From Salinimicrobium marinum (GTDB lineage: Bacteria > Bacteroidota > Bacteroidia > Flavobacteriales > Flavobacteriaceae), in NCBI RefSeq assembly GCF_014651535.1, contig NZ_BMXB01000004.1:66477-130476 (forward strand): a DNA stretch of 64,000 bases, written 5' to 3'. The notes below the pieces were generated by a model. That model did no database searches, was not told the DNA's origin, and worked only from the letters and a program-made list of their open reading frames with translations. Positions 37,068 to 45,312 of the stretch are shown piece after piece. Numbering within the stretch: position 1 is the first letter of the stretch; the number at the start of each line of letters is the position of its first letter. Made by a program: the position numbers and the translations under genes.

Positions 37068-37133
37068 CTTCAAAAATGCGGGTTTTTTTGTTGATAAGAA
37101 GAATTTACCTTGTTGCATTAAACTCTTAAAAAA

Positions 37134-38678
37134 TTATTTTTCCTTAGTCCTTTTTTCTTTCAGATGCTGTTTAAGGAAATCGGGTAATTCCTGGATGTAC
37201 ATTCTTTGATAACTGGGTTCGTTCATTCCGCTTTCTCCTACCAGTTTGAAATTAAAAGTAGCTCTTTTAGCCATAGCAATTTCTTCCTGATCCTGTGGGA
37301 TTCCTGCAATATCATTAAGGGCAGCTTTTAATAAAGGTTCGTTTTTATCACCTAAAACTCCCATGTTGCCTGGATCTTCCTCCACTTCAATGTCCGGATC
37401 AATACCTTCTACATAATCACTTACCCCATCTTTGTTTGTCGATTTATAAACCAATGGCTGGATGGCATAAGTATGATTTTCATTAGCTCCTTCCCGACCA
37501 AAATTCGGACTATCATAAAGAGTTACAGACGCCTGAAACTTTCCTGTGGTGGTAGTTCCTATCTGCACCACATCAATATAAGGGTCTAATCCATTAATGA
37601 TCAATTCACTTGCAGATGCAGTACGATCTGTAGTTAAAACATACACTTTGCTTAAGCCTAAGCTGTTAAGCAACACATCTCTTTCACTCTCCAATTGCCG
37701 GTCCAGGGTGATATTATCTTTAAACCTGTTGATATAGCTTTCGGCCGGCCAGGCGTTTTGATATTTTTCATTCCATTGCTGTTTTAAAAACACCTGATCT
37801 TTATATTGTCCTGTGATCATCCCTGCTAGGCCTACTGCAGAGGCTACAGATCCACCTCCGTTATACCGAAGATCCAACACAAGGTCTGTTATTCCTGCAG
37901 TTTGTAATTCGGCAAAGGCATTGTTTAGTGCCTCGTCATAATTTGCTGTAAAACTGTTATACATGAGGTAACCAACTTTCCTCCCATCAACATCCATGGT
38001 TTTTGTAATAAAAACAGGATTGGTATTGTACTCGATCTGGTTAAGGGTAACGGTTTCCTCGGTAGCATAAATGGTACTCCCTTTAATTTCTGCAATCGTA
38101 ATTGCATAACTTTGTGCAGCCAGTAAGCCTTGATAATTATTTAAAGTCATTCGTTTGCCATTAACTTCAGTAAAGGCAACTCCACGTTTTATTCCCTTCT
38201 CTTCAGCAGGTGTATTTGGAAGAACATAATTTACAATAGCAAGGATCTCATTGTTTCCAAACAGGTACAATCCAAGCTGCATTCCGTTAGTGGTTGCTTT
38301 ACCTGCAAAATTATTTTCCAGTGCTACATAATTATCTGTCATAAAACTGAAATTGTCTACTGAGGATTGAAGACCTTCATACAGATCTAGCGGAGAATCA
38401 AATTCATCCAGGAAATCTCTCCATTCCAGTTCTGTACTAAAAGTGTTATCTGCCAAAGTGGGAACATCTGCTTTATATAAATAAATCTCGTTCATTCCGG
38501 CGTAAATAAATTCTTCTACTTCCAGGTTACGGGTATCTTCTTCTTCTTCCTCTGGTTCTTCTTCAATTTCCTCTACCGGGTCTACAGCGGGTTCTTCCGT
38601 TACGTCATCATCCTTGGAACAGGAAGTAAAGAGAAATCCGAAGACAAAAAATGGTAATAACAATTGGGTCTTTTTCAT
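37134..38678 (-). CDS. S41 family C-terminal-processing-like protease, lipoprotein (copy 1)
   Basis: 514-residue exported serine protease. The lipoprotein signal KKTQLLLPFFVFGFLFTSC is followed by a long acidic linker (EEEPEEEEEDTRN) typical of surface lipoproteins. A PDZ-like region (YVLPNTPAEEKGIKRGVAFTEVNGKRM) precedes the S41 catalytic core, with LVLDLRYNGGGSV, the nucleophile Ser in TASASELIINGL and the Lys in TTTGKFQASVTL. It lies downstream of a close paralogue on the same strand, 84 bp away. The role is probably degradation of external or periplasmic protein; targets are unknown. Confidence 0.92.
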   Translation of the reverse strand: MKKTQLLLPFFVFGFLFTSCSKDDDVTEEPAVDPVEEIEEEPEEEEEDTRNLEVEEFIYAGMNEIYLYKADVPTLADNTFSTELEWRDFLDEFDSPLDLYEGLQSSVDNFSFMTDNYVALENNFAGKATTNGMQLGLYLFGNNEILAIVNYVLPNTPAEEKGIKRGVAFTEVNGKRMTLNNYQGLLAAQSYAITIAEIKGSTIYATEETVTLNQIEYNTNPVFITKTMDVDGRKVGYLMYNSFTANYDEALNNAFAELQTAGITDLVLDLRYNGGGSVASAVGLAGMITGQYKDQVFLKQQWNEKYQNAWPAESYINRFKDNITLDRQLESERDVLLNSLGLSKVYVLTTDRTASASELIINGLDPYIDVVQIGTTTTGKFQASVTLYDSPNFGREGANENHTYAIQPLVYKSTNKDGVSDYVEGIDPDIEVEEDPGNMGVLGDKNEPLLKAALNDIAGIPQDQEEIAMAKRATFNFKLVGESGMNEPSYQRMYIQELPDFLKQHLKEKRTKEK

Positions 38679-38762
38679 ATATAAGTTTTAATTAAGATGC
38701 TAAAAATAAATACATTCCGCAGGAATAAAAATATTTCTAAAAGAAAAGTTAATTTTTAACTT

Positions 38763-40205
38763 TTAAGGAATGGAAACAGACTGGTCATACATTCTCTTGT
38801 AAAGTAGATTTTCCATTCCGCTTTCACCAATTAAATACATAGGCCTTAAAACACTACTTTTTTGAGCTGATATTCCTTCAATATTGTCTAAAGCAGCCTG
38901 TAGCAGCGGTTCATTAGGTTCACCAATTATGCCAAGATTCGTCAGATCTTCAGATATTTCAATATCAGGAAGCAAACCGTTGAGATAATCTGTGGTGCCG
39001 GCTGCATTTGCAGATTTATAGATCAAAGGCTGGATAGCGTAAGTATGTCCCGGATTTGCACCTGTTCTTCTGAAATCGTGGGAATCGTACAGTGTAACCG
39101 AAGCCTGAAATTTTCCTGTAGTCCTTTCCCCAACCTGAATTACTTCAATATAAGGTGATAGCCCGTTGATGACCAGCTCACTTGCAGAGGCTGTTCTTAA
39201 AGTTGTGATGATGTACACGCGGGTTAAGTTGAGACTGTTAATGCTACTTCCGGTTCTTATTTTATCATTGAAACGGTTGATCAAATCTTCAGGTTCATTT
39301 TCTTCATAGTAAGCCTGGTAATCTTCGTTCCACAATTCTGTAGAAAAAATTTCTCCGGAATATTGTCCGGTGATCATACTGGCAAGATCTGTAGCGGTTT
39401 CTACAGATCCACCTCCGTTATAGCGAAGATCCAGAATAAGCTCTGAAATATTTTCTGATTTAAAAGCTCCAAACGCAGCATTTAGTTCTTCGTCAAAACT
39501 TCCGGTAAAGCTATTATACATAAGGTAACCGACTTTTCCTAGATTGGTAGAAAATGTCTTCGCTACAAAAACCGGATTTTCCGTGTATTGTTCTTTGGTT
39601 AAAGTAACGGACTCGCCAGTAGGTCGCACTTCAGATTCTTCCAAAGTGGCAATTCCAATGGTGTATTGTGGCAGGTTTATCAAGCTTCGGAAATTATCAT
39701 CGGTTAGCTGTTCTCCATTGATGGTATGGAAAAGATCTCCCCGTTTTACTCCCTGTGCAGCTGCTGAGGTATTCGGTAAAACATACCGCACGTAGCCCAG
39801 CACCAGGGGAGAAGATTCAGAATATCGTACCAGCCCGAATTCCATTCCGTTGGTTAGGGCAATTCCTTCCAGCGCATTTTCCAATTCAATATAATCGTCT
39901 ACAAGAAAACTGAACCTGTCCTGTGGAGCAACCAATGCATCAAAAAGAGCTTCGGGAGTTGCGAAATCGTCAAGAAAAGTGTTGAGGTCTTCGTTGTTTA
40001 TAAAATGATCATCTGCCAGCTGCGGGATTTCAGATTTATACAGATAAAAATTGTTCATGCCCCTCCAGATGAAATTATTTATTTCTAGGGTGGTGGCATT
40101 ATTTACCACATCATCCATATCTTCGGCACATGCGCTCAGCAAACTTCCGAAGAAAAGGGAAAGGATTATAATTTTTATAGATCTCATAGATTCTTTACTG
40201 CTCAT
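38763..40205 (-). CDS. S41 family C-terminal-processing-like protease, lipoprotein (copy 2)
   Basis: 480-residue paralogue of the next gene with the same layout: lipoprotein signal (IKIIILSLFFGSLLSAC), N-terminal region with NFIWRGMNNFYLYKSEIPQLADD, PDZ-like YVLPNTSAAAQGVKRGDLFHTING, S41 core LILDLRYNGGGSVETA, nucleophile Ser in TASASELVINGL and Lys in RTTGKFQASVTLYD. The ATG at 40205 is nearly on top of a -7-like TACTTTTA (40220-40213). The internal ATG at 40187 (RSIKIIIL follows) gives a cleaner signal peptide and a leader, and may be the real start. Confidence 0.92.
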   Translation of the reverse strand: MSSKESMRSIKIIILSLFFGSLLSACAEDMDDVVNNATTLEINNFIWRGMNNFYLYKSEIPQLADDHFINNEDLNTFLDDFATPEALFDALVAPQDRFSFLVDDYIELENALEGIALTNGMEFGLVRYSESSPLVLGYVRYVLPNTSAAAQGVKRGDLFHTINGEQLTDDNFRSLINLPQYTIGIATLEESEVRPTGESVTLTKEQYTENPVFVAKTFSTNLGKVGYLMYNSFTGSFDEELNAAFGAFKSENISELILDLRYNGGGSVETATDLASMITGQYSGEIFSTELWNEDYQAYYEENEPEDLINRFNDKIRTGSSINSLNLTRVYIITTLRTASASELVINGLSPYIEVIQVGERTTGKFQASVTLYDSHDFRRTGANPGHTYAIQPLIYKSANAAGTTDYLNGLLPDIEISEDLTNLGIIGEPNEPLLQAALDNIEGISAQKSSVLRPMYLIGESGMENLLYKRMYDQSVSIP

Positions 40206-40317
40206 AATTGGCTAAAAGTAAGTAGATTCAGATAAATTAAAAATTAATTGTAACAATATTGTTTGTTGGCCGTCGTAATAGAAAGGGCCTTAAAAAAGCT
40301 TTTGTAACTAACCAAAA

Positions 40318-40833
40318 ATGAAACAGAATACCTTCATTGATCTCATGAATCCTGTTCAGGATAAGATGTATCGAATGGCAAAAAGGCTGCTGGTTTCGAA
40401 AGAGGCTGCCGAGGATGCCATACAGGAGGTGATGATGAAATTATGGAGCAGAAAGCAGACACTTTCGTCTTATGACAATCTGGAAGCTTTTGCCATGACA
40501 GTTACCAAGAATTATTGTCTGGACCAGTTAAAACTGAAAGGGAACAATAATTTAAGGATCGTTCACAGCAATTATGAAGACGGGAATCCTTCTCTTCAGA
40601 AAAAAATTGAAGTACAGGATGACCTTGACTGGGTTCAGAAAATAATAGAAAACCTGCCCGAACAGCAAAAAGTACTGGTTCAACTAAGAGAAGTAGAGCA
40701 GTATGATTATGACGAGATCGCGGAGATGACAGGAATGCAACAAACAGCAATAAGAGTTGCTCTTTCGCGGGCACGAAAAAAAATTAAGGAAGAAATGATA
40801 AAAAGACACCGCTATGGAATCAAAAGTAATTGA
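40318..40833 (+). CDS. ECF-type RNA polymerase sigma factor (sigma-70 family)
   Basis: 171-residue ECF sigma factor. Region 2 includes KMYRMAKRLLVSKEAAEDAIQEVMMKLWSRK, with the conserved EDAIQEV -10 recognition helix. Region 4 includes LPEQQKVLVQLREVEQYDYDEIAEMTGMQQTAIRVALSRARKKIKEEM. Its end overlaps the following membrane protein by 20 bp, and two DUF4252 genes follow, an arrangement common in Flavobacteriaceae. It probably directs its own operon in answer to an envelope signal; the signal is unknown. Confidence 0.94.
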   Translation: MKQNTFIDLMNPVQDKMYRMAKRLLVSKEAAEDAIQEVMMKLWSRKQTLSSYDNLEAFAMTVTKNYCLDQLKLKGNNNLRIVHSNYEDGNPSLQKKIEVQDDLDWVQKIIENLPEQQKVLVQLREVEQYDYDEIAEMTGMQQTAIRVALSRARKKIKEEMIKRHRYGIKSN

Positions 40834-41248
40834 CAACTTAATGGAGAAGTACCTCAATGGGGAAACTTCTTTACAGGAAGAGGCAAGGCTTAGGGATTAT
40901 TTTGGATCTGGCTGGGTGGCACCTCATTTGCAAGAGTACATTCCCTTGTTCGCTTACTTTCAAATGTCCAGAGAAGAGAACTATTCAGGAAAGATCCACT
41001 TCCACAAAGGGAAAAAAAGAGTGTACTCCTGGGTAGGAATAGCGGCCTCCATAGTGCTTGCTGCAGGATTGTTTCTTCAGCAGCCTAACAAAACCACAGA
41101 ATTTGGTTCTTATGAAGATCCCGAACTGGCCATGCAAAGAACAAAAGAAGCCCTGCAACTTGTTTCTCAATATATGAACAGCGGTACAGAGGAGTTGGTG
41201 TACCTGAAAGAATTTGACAACGCCAAAAATAAAATTTCAAGAAAATAA
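40814..41248 (+). CDS. Anti-sigma-factor-like single-pass membrane protein
   Basis: 144-residue protein overlapping the ECF sigma gene by 20 bp, so the two are translationally coupled. The N-terminal cytoplasmic part (IDNLMEKYLNGETSLQEEARLRDYF) resembles the zinc-free anti-sigma start seen in Bacteroidota. One transmembrane helix follows (SWVGIAASIVLAAGLFL), then a short periplasmic tail. Position and topology suggest that it holds the sigma factor at the membrane. No FecR domain is present. Assignment is by context and layout. Confidence 0.72.
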   Translation: MESKVIDNLMEKYLNGETSLQEEARLRDYFGSGWVAPHLQEYIPLFAYFQMSREENYSGKIHFHKGKKRVYSWVGIAASIVLAAGLFLQQPNKTTEFGSYEDPELAMQRTKEALQLVSQYMNSGTEELVYLKEFDNAKNKISRK

Positions 41249-41264
41249 CTAAATCTAAAAACCC

Positions 41265-41789
41265 ATGAAAAATTCAATTCTCGCACTTTGTGCCTTTCTC
41301 ATCCCCTTTCTTTCGGGTGCACAAAATTTTGCTAAATATGAGAACATGAAAGAAGTAGACGCGGTAGTCATTACCAGTAAAATGTTTAAGCTTCTTACGA
41401 AAATAGACCTTAATGCCGATGATCCTGAAACTCAGCAGTACATTGACCTTATTGAGAATCTTCAGGAAATCAGGGTATTCACTTCCAAACAGGAAGGTGT
41501 ACGAAAACAAATGGCTTCAGATGTGCAGTCGTTTCTTAAAAATGGTACCATGGAAGAGTTAATGAGAGTATCCAGCGATGGTAAGAATGTGAAGTTTTAC
41601 TACAAACCCGGCAGGAATGATGATTATGTAAGTCAGTTATTCATGTTTATGGAAGGGCAGGATGAAAAGACCCCTGTTTCGGTTATCTTGAATATTACCG
41701 GTGATATAAACCTTTCACAAGTTTCCAAACTGGCCCAGGATTTTAAAATTCCGGGAGGTGAAGAACTTGAGAACATTGAAACCAACTAA
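41265..41789 (+). CDS. DUF4252 protein (first of two)
   Basis: 174-residue exported protein (signal KNSILALCAFLIPFLSGAQ) of the DUF4252 family. Typical stretches are VITSKMFKLLTKIDLN, IENLQEIRVFTSKQ, LMRVSSDGKNVKFYYKPG and VILNITGDINLSQVSKLAQDF. Biochemical function is unknown. The family is regularly found behind ECF sigma/anti-sigma pairs in Bacteroidota, so these are probable targets or sensors of the same envelope response. It is 16 bp after the anti-sigma-like gene. Confidence 0.85.
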   Translation: MKNSILALCAFLIPFLSGAQNFAKYENMKEVDAVVITSKMFKLLTKIDLNADDPETQQYIDLIENLQEIRVFTSKQEGVRKQMASDVQSFLKNGTMEELMRVSSDGKNVKFYYKPGRNDDYVSQLFMFMEGQDEKTPVSVILNITGDINLSQVSKLAQDFKIPGGEELENIETN

Positions 41790-41791
41790 AG

Positions 41792-42325
41792 ATGAAAAGG
41801 TTTAAAATTTTACTGGCTCTTGGGGCACTGGCATTCTATTCCTGTGATAATGAAACTACTTTACAAGAATATTATGTTGAAAATCAGGGAAACAAGCAGT
41901 TTCTAGCACTGGATGTTCCGTCAAGTTTATTGACAGGGAGTGGATCCAGACTTGATACAGAACAGAAAGCGACACTCGAAACGATTAAAAAAGTCAATTT
42001 AATGGCTTTTCCCATGAATGATGAGAATAAAGCTTCTTATGAGCAGGAAAAAGAAAAACTAACTGCCATCCTGCAAAACGACAAGTATAATACCCTGATA
42101 AAATACGGAGGGGGCTCAAGAAAGGCTGAATTATACTACCTCGGGGAGGAAGACGCTATCGATGAATTTGTAGTATTTGGATCGGACGAGGAGAAGGGAT
42201 TTGCAGTAGCCCGGGTGTTGGGGGAAGACATGAAGCCGGAAGCTTTAATAAAACTTCTGAAGTCTTTCCAGGAAGGAGATATTGATATCCAAGGCCTACA
42301 AAGCCTGACATCTTTTAAAGATTAA
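41792..42325 (+). CDS. DUF4252 lipoprotein (second of two)
   Basis: 177-residue lipoprotein (signal KRFKILLALGALAFYSC) and diverged paralogue of the preceding DUF4252 protein, sharing FVVFGSDEEKGFAVARVLGEDMKPEALIKLLKSF at the C-terminus. It begins 2 bp after the previous stop and ends the ECF operon. The palindromic repeat at 42365-42496 follows and probably serves as terminator. Function unknown. Confidence 0.82.
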   Translation: MKRFKILLALGALAFYSCDNETTLQEYYVENQGNKQFLALDVPSSLLTGSGSRLDTEQKATLETIKKVNLMAFPMNDENKASYEQEKEKLTAILQNDKYNTLIKYGGGSRKAELYYLGEEDAIDEFVVFGSDEEKGFAVARVLGEDMKPEALIKLLKSFQEGDIDIQGLQSLTSFKD

Positions 42326-42364
42326 GAATTTGGTTTAATTGATTTTGTACCAGGTTAAACTAGT

Positions 42365-42496
42365 AGAGGCTGTCTAAAAAGCTTTAAAATCGTCCTTCGG
42401 AATTTATTTCAGAATCTTATTATTCTATTTTCTAGAATTTATTAGAATCTACAACAAGTTCAGGTTGACGTTAAAAGTGCTTTTTAGATAGCCTCT
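42365..42496. repeat. 132-bp palindromic repeat, copy A (18-bp terminal inverted repeats)
   Basis: The left end AGAGGCTGTCTAAAAAGC and the inverted right end match at 17 of 18 positions. Inside are CGTCCTTCGGAATTTATTTC and CAACAAGTTCAGGTTGACG arms and a small central hairpin (TTCTAT-TTT-CTAGAA, 42423-42437). A second, clearly related copy is at 47428-47567. Both lie between convergent gene ends. No coding sequence. Confidence 0.85.
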
Positions 42497-42505
42497 TTTT
42501 CATTT

Positions 42506-43843
42506 TTAGATCCCGGTGTAGTTTTGAGGAGTGATCTGTTTCAGCTCTTTTTTAATGTCATTAGAAACTTCCAGTCCGTCTATAAATTCAGCTATACTTT
42601 GTTTGTTGATAGTCTCATTGGTGCGGGTAAGACCCTTTAAAGCTTCATATGGATTGACATAGCCTTCGCGCCTTAAGATCGTCTGAATAGCCTCTGCAAC
42701 AACAGCCCAGTTATTTTCAAGATCGGCATTTAGCTTATGTTCGTTTAGAAGCAGTTTATCCAGCCCCTTTAATGTAGAAGCAAAACCTATCAAGGTATGT
42801 CCAAAAGGCACACCTATGACCCTTAAAACAGTGCTGTCGGTTAGATCGCGCTGCAACCGGCTGATGGGTAGCTTTGCAGACAAATGTTCAAAAAGGGCAT
42901 TTGCGATCCCTAAATTTCCTTCACTGTTTTCAAAATCAATCGGGTTTACCTTGTGAGGCATTGCAGAAGATCCTACTTCCCCTTTTTTGATCCTTTGCTT
43001 AAAATAATCCATGGAAACGTAAGACCAGATGTCTTTGTCAAGATCAAGGATAATGGTGTTGATCCTTTTTAAAGCGTCAAAAAGGGCCGCCATGTGATCA
43101 TAATGTTCAATCTGGGTAGTAGGGAAGGAGTGGTGAAGCCCCAGCGTGTTTTCTACAAAATCAGATCCGAATTTTTTCCAGTCGGTGTTGGGATAAGCCA
43201 CTTTGTGAGCGTTGAAATTTCCGGTAGCCCCGCCGAATTTTGCTGCGGAAGGAATCTCTTTGAGAAATTTTATTTGTCCCTGCAATCTTTCTACAAAAAC
43301 TGCTATTTCTTTCCCTAATCTCGTTGGAGAAGCAGGCTGACCGTGGGTTCTTGCCAGCATTGGGATCTCTTTCCATTCTTTGGAAAGATTCTGAAGCTTT
43401 TCCACCAGTTTGTTCAATTCTGGAAAATACACAGCAGCCAGAGCATCTTTTATGCTCAACGGTACTGCAGTATTATTTATATCCTGAGAGGTGAGTCCGA
43501 AGTGGATAAATTCTTTTGACTGCTCCAGCCCAAGATCATCAAAGCGTTTTTTTATAAAATATTCAACCGCTTTTACATCGTGGTTAGTTACTTTTTCAAT
43601 GTCTTTAATAGCCGCAGCATCTTCGGTGGTGAAATCTTTGTAGATCTTTCTAAGATCCGGGAATAGTGCGTAATCCACTTTGGAAAGCTGTGGTAACGGA
43701 AGCTCACAAAGTGCAATAAAATATTCTATTTCTACTTTTACCCTGTAACGAATAAGGGCTTCTTCACTAAAGAAATTAGACAGTTCTTTCGTTTTTTGGT
43801 GGTATCGACCATCAATAGGAGAAATTGCTTGAAGGGCAGTCAT
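42506..43843 (-). CDS. purB: Adenylosuccinate lyase
   Basis: 445-residue fumarase/aspartase-superfamily enzyme acting twice in purine synthesis (SAICAR to AICAR, and adenylosuccinate to AMP). The family signature is GSSAMPHKVNPIDFENSEG with the flexible catalytic-Ser loop. Other motifs are FIHFGLTSQDINNTA, LARTHGQPASPTRLGKE and KFGGATGNFNAH. Length is typical of the E. coli-like class. It is convergent with the ECF operon, separated by palindromic repeat A. Confidence 0.97.
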   Translation of the reverse strand: MTALQAISPIDGRYHQKTKELSNFFSEEALIRYRVKVEIEYFIALCELPLPQLSKVDYALFPDLRKIYKDFTTEDAAAIKDIEKVTNHDVKAVEYFIKKRFDDLGLEQSKEFIHFGLTSQDINNTAVPLSIKDALAAVYFPELNKLVEKLQNLSKEWKEIPMLARTHGQPASPTRLGKEIAVFVERLQGQIKFLKEIPSAAKFGGATGNFNAHKVAYPNTDWKKFGSDFVENTLGLHHSFPTTQIEHYDHMAALFDALKRINTIILDLDKDIWSYVSMDYFKQRIKKGEVGSSAMPHKVNPIDFENSEGNLGIANALFEHLSAKLPISRLQRDLTDSTVLRVIGVPFGHTLIGFASTLKGLDKLLLNEHKLNADLENNWAVVAEAIQTILRREGYVNPYEALKGLTRTNETINKQSIAEFIDGLEVSNDIKKELKQITPQNYTGI

Positions 43844-43982
43844 TGAAATGAAGTTAAAATTAAGAAGTAAAGATACAGCTTCAAATGAAATTCCAAACCT
43901 TGAAATTCCAAATTCCGTAGCTTTTATGGGATCATATCTTTTTACAATATCTTCATCACATCGAAAATTTACCGCCCCTAAT
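43844..43982. repeat. Intergenic gap with a short direct-repeat phrase
   Basis: The gap upstream of purB carries a tandem phrase AAATTCCAAACCTTGAAATTCCAAATTCC near 43889-43917 (shown as three related 8-10-base units). Its purB-strand reading resembles the TTTGGAATTTGGAATTTC debris common in flavobacterial intergenic DNA. A -7-like TATCTTTA lies close to the purB start. Nothing else is seen. Confidence 0.4.
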
Positions 43983-44663
43983 TCACTCCCGAAGCAATTC
44001 TGAAACTACATTAGGTACGCCCACAGAGGCTTTTTCGGCAAAGACTTTGAGGTTTTTCTTTGGTTCTATTGCCGGTTTGGGATCGATAAAGTAGATGGGG
44101 ATTCCTTCCGGAGCATAATGTATGAGTCCGGCGGCAGGATACACCTGCATTGATGTGCCAATGATGATCAAAATATCTGCCTGCGAAGTGACTTCCATAG
44201 CATTTTCCATCATAGGGACAGCTTCTCCAAACCATACGATATGTGGCCTTAACTGGTGGTTGTGTTCGCAGAAATCTCCCTTGTTGAGTTCTTCTTCCCA
44301 ATCCAGGATGAGGTCTTCATCAAAGGTGCTTCTCACTTTCTTCAACTCTCCATGGAGATGGATCACATTTTTGCTTCCGGCGCGTTCGTGGAGATCATCA
44401 ACATTCTGAGTAATTATATGAACATCATATTTTTCTTCCAACTTTTTCAGAGCGGTGTGTGCGGAATTAGGCTCTACTGTTTTTAACTGTCTTCTGCGTT
44501 TGTTATAGAAATCCAGCACCAGTTCCTGATTTTGCTCCCAACCTATGGGGGAGGCGACTTCCATCACATCATGACCTTCCCAAAGTCCGTTGGCATCCCT
44601 AAAGGTATTAATCCCGCTTTCGGCGCTTACTCCGGCGCCTGTGAGTATAACTATTTTCTTCAT
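43983..44663 (-). CDS. cobB: Sir2-family NAD-dependent deacylase, class III (CobB/SIRT5-like)
   Basis: 226-residue sirtuin removing acyl groups from lysines. NAD-binding motifs are GAGVSAESGINTFRD and ITQNVDDLHERAGS, and the catalytic His is in VIHLHGE. The Tyr-x-x-Arg pair in FYNKRRRQL marks class III enzymes that prefer succinyl and other acidic acyl groups. The usual four zinc cysteines are not present; only one Cys is seen in GDFCEHNHQL, so a structural zinc is unlikely. It is transcribed alone, downstream-facing to purB. Confidence 0.93.
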   Translation of the reverse strand: MKKIVILTGAGVSAESGINTFRDANGLWEGHDVMEVASPIGWEQNQELVLDFYNKRRRQLKTVEPNSAHTALKKLEEKYDVHIITQNVDDLHERAGSKNVIHLHGELKKVRSTFDEDLILDWEEELNKGDFCEHNHQLRPHIVWFGEAVPMMENAMEVTSQADILIIIGTSMQVYPAAGLIHYAPEGIPIYFIDPKPAIEPKKNLKVFAEKASVGVPNVVSELLRE

Positions 44664-44763
44664 TTCTGAGCTTTAATTATAAAGATAAGGATAAATTAAA
44701 AATGCTATTGATGAAAGGACTTGTTTCAGCTTCTTCAGATATATAAAATTCAATATTAAAATA

Positions 44764-45312
44764 ATGTTGGTTCTTAGGTGTAATAAATCCAATTTTCAGC
44801 CACTAAACAGGAAAAGAACAATTTTGAGCAGCGATTTTTACACCAATTCTATTCTGCCTTATGCGCCCATAATTATAAAGATATGCAGGGCGTATACCAA
44901 TTGTCAGGAGGATTATGAGGATTATTATCAGGAGGTTTGCCTTCAGGTTTGGAAGAGCAGAAATAATTTTAAAGGAAATGCACAATGGTCTACCTGGATT
45001 TATAGGATTTCTTTGAACGTTTGCCTCACACTTTTAAAGAAGGGGAAAAAGAAAGAGGAATTTCCCACTGATAATATTCTGGCAGCAGAGGTCGAGAAAA
45101 ATAATTTTTTTACTGAAGATTCCCTTAACCTTTTATACGCAGCCATTAAACAACTTTCGGAAGTAGACCGTGCGGTTATTTTGCTTTACCTGGAAGAAAA
45201 GTCATATAAGGAAATCGCAGAGATTACCGGCACTAGTGCCAATAATATTGGTGTAAGGATTACTAGGATTAAATCACGACTTAAAAAATTATTAGATGGA
45301 AAAATCAATTGA
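44764..45312 (+). CDS. ECF-type RNA polymerase sigma factor (second in window)
   Basis: 182-residue ECF sigma factor. Region 2 is AYTNCQEDYEDYYQEVCLQVWKSRNNFKGNAQWSTWIYRISLNVCL. Region 4 is LSEVDRAVILLYLEEKSYKEIAEITGTSANNIGVRITRIKSRLKKLL. The first ~20 residues after ATG 44764 are not conserved-looking; an internal start nearer DFYTNSILPYAP is possible. It overlaps the next gene, a two- to four-helix membrane protein, by 17 bp. This resembles a sigma/membrane-partner pair. Confidence 0.9.
   Translation: MLVLRCNKSNFQPLNRKRTILSSDFYTNSILPYAPIIIKICRAYTNCQEDYEDYYQEVCLQVWKSRNNFKGNAQWSTWIYRISLNVCLTLLKKGKKKEEFPTDNILAAEVEKNNFFTEDSLNLLYAAIKQLSEVDRAVILLYLEEKSYKEIAEITGTSANNIGVRITRIKSRLKKLLDGKIN

Larger units (their letters stand above)
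35621..37092. terminator. Former intrinsic terminator split by an insertion sequence
   Basis: The left arm AACAAAAAATCCCGC (35621-35635) and right arm GCGGGTTTTTTTGTT (37078-37092) are complementary at 14 of 15 positions, but 1.44 kb of insertion sequence now lies between them. Without the element the arms would form a bidirectional terminator between btuG and the convergent S41 protease gene. Confidence 0.65.

Noticed and set aside
35643-37070. Target-site duplication of the IS3 element
   Set aside because: Flanking triplets GAC and CTT and the longer flanks do not match, so no duplication is reported.
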